Of a stretch of 34,283 nucleotides of DNA, positions 31,493-34,283 are shown one piece after another. The notes beneath the pieces were generated by a model. The model searched no databases and was not told the DNA's origin. It was given only the letters and a program-made list of their open reading frames with translations. The stretch is from Nocardia carnea (GTDB taxonomy: Bacteria > Actinomycetota > Actinomycetes > Mycobacteriales > Mycobacteriaceae): NCBI RefSeq assembly GCF_029868855.1, contig NZ_JARWOV010000016.1:1-34283 (forward strand). Reading direction: 5' to 3'. A program made the translations under genes and the position numbers. Position 1 is the first letter of the stretch, and every line of letters begins with the position of its first letter.

Positions 31493-31511
31493 AACACTAA
31501 CCGTTAGTGTT
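31493..31511. promoter_or_regulatory. TetR operator overlapping the oxidoreductase promoter
   Basis: AACACTAACCGTTAGTGTT is a palindrome with 8-bp perfect arms around CCG. Its right end is the first base of TATCGT (31511-31516), a good -10 box for the rightward gene, so a bound repressor would exclude RNA polymerase. TTTCAA (31487-31492) with 18-base spacing is a weak -35. Confidence 0.75.
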
Positions 31512-31523
31512 ATCGTCTGCGAT

Positions 31524-32417
31524 ATGAAGAAGGTGAGCTTCGCCGAGTTCGGCGGTCCGGATGTCCTGCAACTCGTCGATGCCGACGAGCCTCATGCGGG
31601 CCCCGGCCGGATACGCATCGCCGTGCGGGCGGCGGGGGTGAATCCCGTCGACTGGCGGATCCGGGAAGGGCAGTTCCAGCAGACTCGGCCGGTTCAGCTA
31701 CCCGCCGGGGTCGGGCTCGACGCCTCCGGGGTGGTGGACGAGGTCGGTGCGGGTGTCGAAGGAGTCGGAGTAGGCGACCACGTATTCGGCGAAGGTGTCG
31801 ATACGTATGCCGAATTCGCCGTGCTGTCGGCATGGGCGCGAATGCCCGAGGGGTTGTCGTTCGAGGAGGCGGCCGGGTACCCCTCCGTGGTGGAAACCGC
31901 ACTGCGCATCCTCGGCGAGGTCGGCGTGCAGCCCGGACAGACGCTGCTGGTCAGCGGTGCGTCCGGGGGAGTCGGATCGGCGGTGCTACAGATCGCGCGC
32001 GACCGCGGCATCAGAGTGATCGGCACGGCCGGGGCCGCGAACCAGGACTATGTGCGCGGCCTGGGTGCCGTCGCCACGACGTACGGCGAGGGCTGGGTCG
32101 AACGGGTGCGGCGGCACGGTCCGGTCGACGCCGCTCTCGATCTGGCCGGCTCGGGTGTGCTCCCCGACCTCGTCGGGCTGACCGGTGATCCGCACAAGGT
32201 GATCACCATCGCCGAATTCGGTGCGGCGGACTTCGGTGTCCGGTTCTCCGGTGTGGCCGGGAACCTGTTCGATGCGCTCGCCGAGGCCGCCGGCCTCATC
32301 GCACGGGGCAAGCTGCACATCCCGATCGAGAAGTCCTATTCGCTCGCCGACGCCGCGGCGGCGCATATCGACAGCCGAGCCGGTCATACGCGTGGGCGCC
32401 GGGTCGTGGTCATCTGA
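31524..32417 (+). CDS. NADP-dependent oxidoreductase, quinone oxidoreductase type (MDR family)
   Basis: 297 aa medium-chain dehydrogenase/reductase. The N-terminal GroES-like part (IAVRAAGVNPVDWRIREG) lacks zinc ligands, as in quinone oxidoreductases. The nucleotide-binding motif is VSGASGGVGSAVLQIARDRG, followed by the usual strand and LGA region. It reduces quinones or activated alkenes with NADPH in relatives. It starts 8 bases after the -10 box without a ribosome site, so it is probably leaderless. Divergent from, and presumably controlled by, the TetR repressor. Confidence 0.9.
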   Translation: MKKVSFAEFGGPDVLQLVDADEPHAGPGRIRIAVRAAGVNPVDWRIREGQFQQTRPVQLPAGVGLDASGVVDEVGAGVEGVGVGDHVFGEGVDTYAEFAVLSAWARMPEGLSFEEAAGYPSVVETALRILGEVGVQPGQTLLVSGASGGVGSAVLQIARDRGIRVIGTAGAANQDYVRGLGAVATTYGEGWVERVRRHGPVDAALDLAGSGVLPDLVGLTGDPHKVITIAEFGAADFGVRFSGVAGNLFDALAEAAGLIARGKLHIPIEKSYSLADAAAAHIDSRAGHTRGRRVVVI

Positions 32418-32420
32418 GGG

Positions 32421-32439
32421 TTCTCACCGCAGGTGAGAA
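32421..32439. terminator. Bidirectional terminator hairpin
   Basis: TTCTCACC (32421-32428) and GGTGAGAA (32432-32439) pair perfectly around GCA, 3 bases after the oxidoreductase stop and before the converging carbonic anhydrase stop. There is no long U-tract. Confidence 0.55.
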
Positions 32440-32468
32440 TCTGCGGCGAAAAGGCCGGGCAGTGTGCT

Positions 32469-33275
32469 TCAGCCGCCGGCCAGCGTGACGGGTCTGCCGT
32501 TCAACGGCTGGACCGGTCGATTGGTGTGGGCGAACAGCGAGCGGTAGCGGTCGAGTTCGGGGCCGCTGACGGGGAGCGGAGAACGCAAGACAGTCCAGGA
32601 CACGCCTTCCGTGCACGGCGGGGTGGTGAGCGAGCCGGTGTAGCGGAACTGGGCGCGGTCGGTGGGGAGCAGGCTGCGGAGATCCACCGGCCCTATCCGG
32701 ACGGTGGAACCGGGGGCCGCGGGCAGGGCGGTGAGCAGGGGCGCGAACGGGGAGCCGTCACCGGGCTCGAGGAGGATCGCCAGCACCGCGAGGGCGCCCG
32801 AGGCGTCTTTGTGGACGAGGTGGAATTCCATTCCCGCACTGTGTCCGTCCACGGTATGTTCACCCGGGGCGTGGAAATGGAACTGGGTCAGTTCGTGCGG
32901 TCGTCCGTCGACCACTATCCGGTTCCCGTTCCCCGCCGGCAGATTCGTCTGCACCGTATGGCCGTTGTTGACCGATTCGGTGATCGCCACCATGCCGTAT
33001 TCGATCTCGATGTGCTCGTCCGGATGCGATTGCGTATGCGACGGCAGGTCGACCGGCGATTGTGCGTGCCCGGTTCCGCACACTCGGTAGGTACGGTCCA
33101 GTTCCGCCCAGTGGCCAGGCCCCTCGGCCTCGTAATCCCAGTGTGCCGGGGTTTCGGTGCCCGCACGCGTGCCCGCGAAAGTGACCGCTGCCCCGCCGGC
33201 CGCGAGCGCGACCACGACTCCCAGAGCGCGGCGGCGGGTGATAACGGAATGGCTGTGCGAGTCGGTTTCGGGCAC
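32469..33275 (-). CDS. Tat-exported alpha carbonic anhydrase
   Basis: 268 aa. The N-terminus ITRRRALGVVVALAAGGAAVTFAG is a twin-arginine signal. The mature part is an alpha-class carbonic anhydrase: HWDYEAEGPGHWAELD; QSPVDLPS; zinc ligands H133 and H135 in QFHFHAPGEH and H152 in EFHLVH; and the active-site GSLTTPPCTEGVSWTVL. It interconverts CO2 and bicarbonate outside the cytoplasmic membrane. GTG 33275 has AAGGAGG 5 bases upstream and places the Arg pair correctly for Tat; the longer reading to 33488 is rejected. All ligands are present, so it should be active. Confidence 0.93.
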   Translation of the reverse strand: MPETDSHSHSVITRRRALGVVVALAAGGAAVTFAGTRAGTETPAHWDYEAEGPGHWAELDRTYRVCGTGHAQSPVDLPSHTQSHPDEHIEIEYGMVAITESVNNGHTVQTNLPAGNGNRIVVDGRPHELTQFHFHAPGEHTVDGHSAGMEFHLVHKDASGALAVLAILLEPGDGSPFAPLLTALPAAPGSTVRIGPVDLRSLLPTDRAQFRYTGSLTTPPCTEGVSWTVLRSPLPVSGPELDRYRSLFAHTNRPVQPLNGRPVTLAGG

Positions 33276-33570
33276 CGGTGCCTCCTTGTCCGGCGGCAGC
33301 CGCGGGGCGTTCCGGTAACGCTCGGTGATTCGTTCGGGCCGTCGTACCCGGCTGCCGAATCCACCCGAATAGGTGACATGTAGTTCGACAACCGCGAAAT
33401 ATATGTCGTAACGGGTGATTTCGTTCATCGGAGACATTAGTCGCGCCCAACTCCGGTGGCCAGAAGTGGGGACAGTGATCCTGGGCATGTTTCGGGGCAG
33501 GCCTGCGACGAACTCGAGTGGCTACAGATATCCACTTGCGGCGGTGATCGCTGTCGATACGCTCGATCGA

Positions 33571-34032
33571 GTGGACGATTCAGATCGAGAGGAAGTGGTT
33601 CTCCGCCCTTGTCACGGACCACAGCAGTGGCCGGATCTCGTCCGGATCTGGCGGGGCGCGGTGGAAGCAACGCACCACTTCCTCGCGCCCGAGGATATCG
33701 ACTACTACGAGTACCGTGTGGCGAATGAGTATCTCGGTGCCGTCGAACTGACGATTGCGCTGACGGGGGATATTCCCGTCGGGTTCTCCGGGGTGGCGGA
33801 GGGAAAACTGGAGATGCTCTTCGTCGATCCGGCGCACCACGGTCGAGGTGCGGGTACCGCTCTGCTCGGCAAGGCGCTGGCCGAGAACCCCGCCCTGCTG
33901 GTCGACGTCAACGAACAGAATCCGCAGGCGCTCGGGTTCTATGTGCACCACGGCTTCGCCGTACTCGATCGCTCCGCTACCGACGCCGATGGCCGGCCTT
34001 TCCCGATACTTCATCTCGGGCGGCGCAGCTGA
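33571..34032 (+). CDS. GNAT family N-acetyltransferase
   Basis: 153 aa. The acetyl-CoA-binding motif A is visible as EMLFVDPAHHGRGAGTALLGKAL, then the motif B part NPQALGFYVHHGFAV. HHFL followed by IDYYEYR is an N-terminal helix pair seen in the YjaB/PhnO-like branch. The substrate is unknown. GTG 33571 is chosen because the domain begins there and a TACGCT -10-like box (33558-33563) ends 7 bases earlier; longer in-frame starts add an unrelated stretch. Soluble. Confidence 0.85.
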   Translation: MDDSDREEVVLRPCHGPQQWPDLVRIWRGAVEATHHFLAPEDIDYYEYRVANEYLGAVELTIALTGDIPVGFSGVAEGKLEMLFVDPAHHGRGAGTALLGKALAENPALLVDVNEQNPQALGFYVHHGFAVLDRSATDADGRPFPILHLGRRS

Positions 34033-34034
34033 AT

Positions 34035-34081
34035 CGGACGATCAGGCATCGAACGATGTCGAAGTCGATGCCGATCGTCCG
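34035..34081 (+). terminator. Strong hairpin after the acetyltransferase gene
   Basis: CGGACGATC (34035-34043) plus GGCATCGA (34045-34052) pair with TCGATGCC (34065-34072) and GATCGTCCG (34073-34081): 17 base pairs with a single bulged A and a 12-base loop, just after the stop codon. A likely terminator despite the lack of a U-tract. Confidence 0.6.
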
Positions 34082-34217
34082 GCCGGAGAGTGGAGATGTC
34101 GGCGTGGCCCCGCGGCGCGACACCAGGAAGACCACCCCCGCCCCCTAACAGCCGCCCTGTGGCGTCTTTATTTTTCCAAACATATTTTCCGGGGGGTTGG
34201 TCTTTGTGCCCCCCCCC
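34082..34217. other. Low-quality contig-end sequence
   Basis: The base composition changes abruptly: AT-rich stretches (34170-34192) and runs of G and C (six G from 34194, about ten C from 34209) break a region that should encode the start of the cyclase domain. Probably sequencing or assembly errors rather than biology. Confidence 0.6.
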
Positions 34218-34283
34218 CACCACGGATTCGTGAACAAGTTCGTCGGCGATGCCGCTCTGGCGATATTCGGTGCCCCGCTGGAC
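34218..34283 (+). CDS. Class III adenylate cyclase (fragment, cut by window end)
   Basis: The last 66 bases translate to HHGFVNKFVGDAALAIFGAPLD, which contains the strongly conserved NKFxGDAALAIFGAP block of class III nucleotide cyclases; the Asp after Gly is one of the two metal-binding residues. Such proteins make cAMP and are often multidomain in Nocardia and mycobacteria. Only this piece is visible, its upstream frame is damaged by homopolymers, and the gene continues beyond the window. Confidence 0.75.

Overview
The window is about 34 kb of very GC-rich, densely coded DNA from an actinomycete. Nocardia or a close relative in the Mycobacteriales is the best fit. Reasons: GC-rich third codon positions, many GTG starts, likely leaderless genes, an EspG/PPE-like ESX (type VII secretion) cluster, a DUF3558 lipoprotein, an XRE-DUF5753/DUF397 pair and PknB-type membrane kinases. 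It looks like a whole draft contig: it opens with 136 consecutive C, and the last 150 bases are AT-rich and homopolymer-damaged before a fragment of a class III adenylate cyclase appears.

Layout. 162-2961: a MarR repressor divergent from an AhpD-like gene over a shared palindrome, a Phd/VapC-type toxin-antitoxin pair, and an alpha/beta hydrolase. 3058-6734: an LLM (F420-type) oxidoreductase divergent from a MerR regulator that is coupled to a two-helix membrane protein, then a convergent SAM methyltransferase. 7066-15429: six tightly coupled genes in the order kinase, lipoprotein, kinase, pseudokinase, lipoprotein, kinase. 15634-17150: a Pro/Arg-rich leader peptide followed by the Mg2+ channel/transporter MgtE. 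17293-24095: a Fic protein behind a palindrome, a caspase-like small protein, a DUF2268 metalloprotease, two aminoglycoside-phosphotransferase-fold kinases, an aldo/keto reductase and a zinc-ribbon-like protein. 24247-27356: lipoprotein, PE-like, PPE-like and EspG genes. 27434-30832: a two-gene operon of unknowns, the XRE/DUF397 pair, a possible small secreted peptide and a DUF6882 protein. 30845-34032: a TetR repressor divergent from a quinone-oxidoreductase-type enzyme with a clear operator, a Tat-exported alpha carbonic anhydrase and a GNAT acetyltransferase.

The most distinctive system is the 8.4 kb kinase operon. All four kinase-family proteins share one extracytoplasmic domain with four conserved cysteines, and the two lipoproteins are paralogues of each other. 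One kinase-like member has lost every catalytic motif but keeps its C-lobe, membrane helix and sensor domain. I infer a multi-receptor envelope-sensing complex with lipoprotein partners and a built-in pseudokinase. The second notable element is the short ORF ahead of mgtE, which resembles the Mg2+-sensing MgtL leader peptide of enterobacteria in size and composition.
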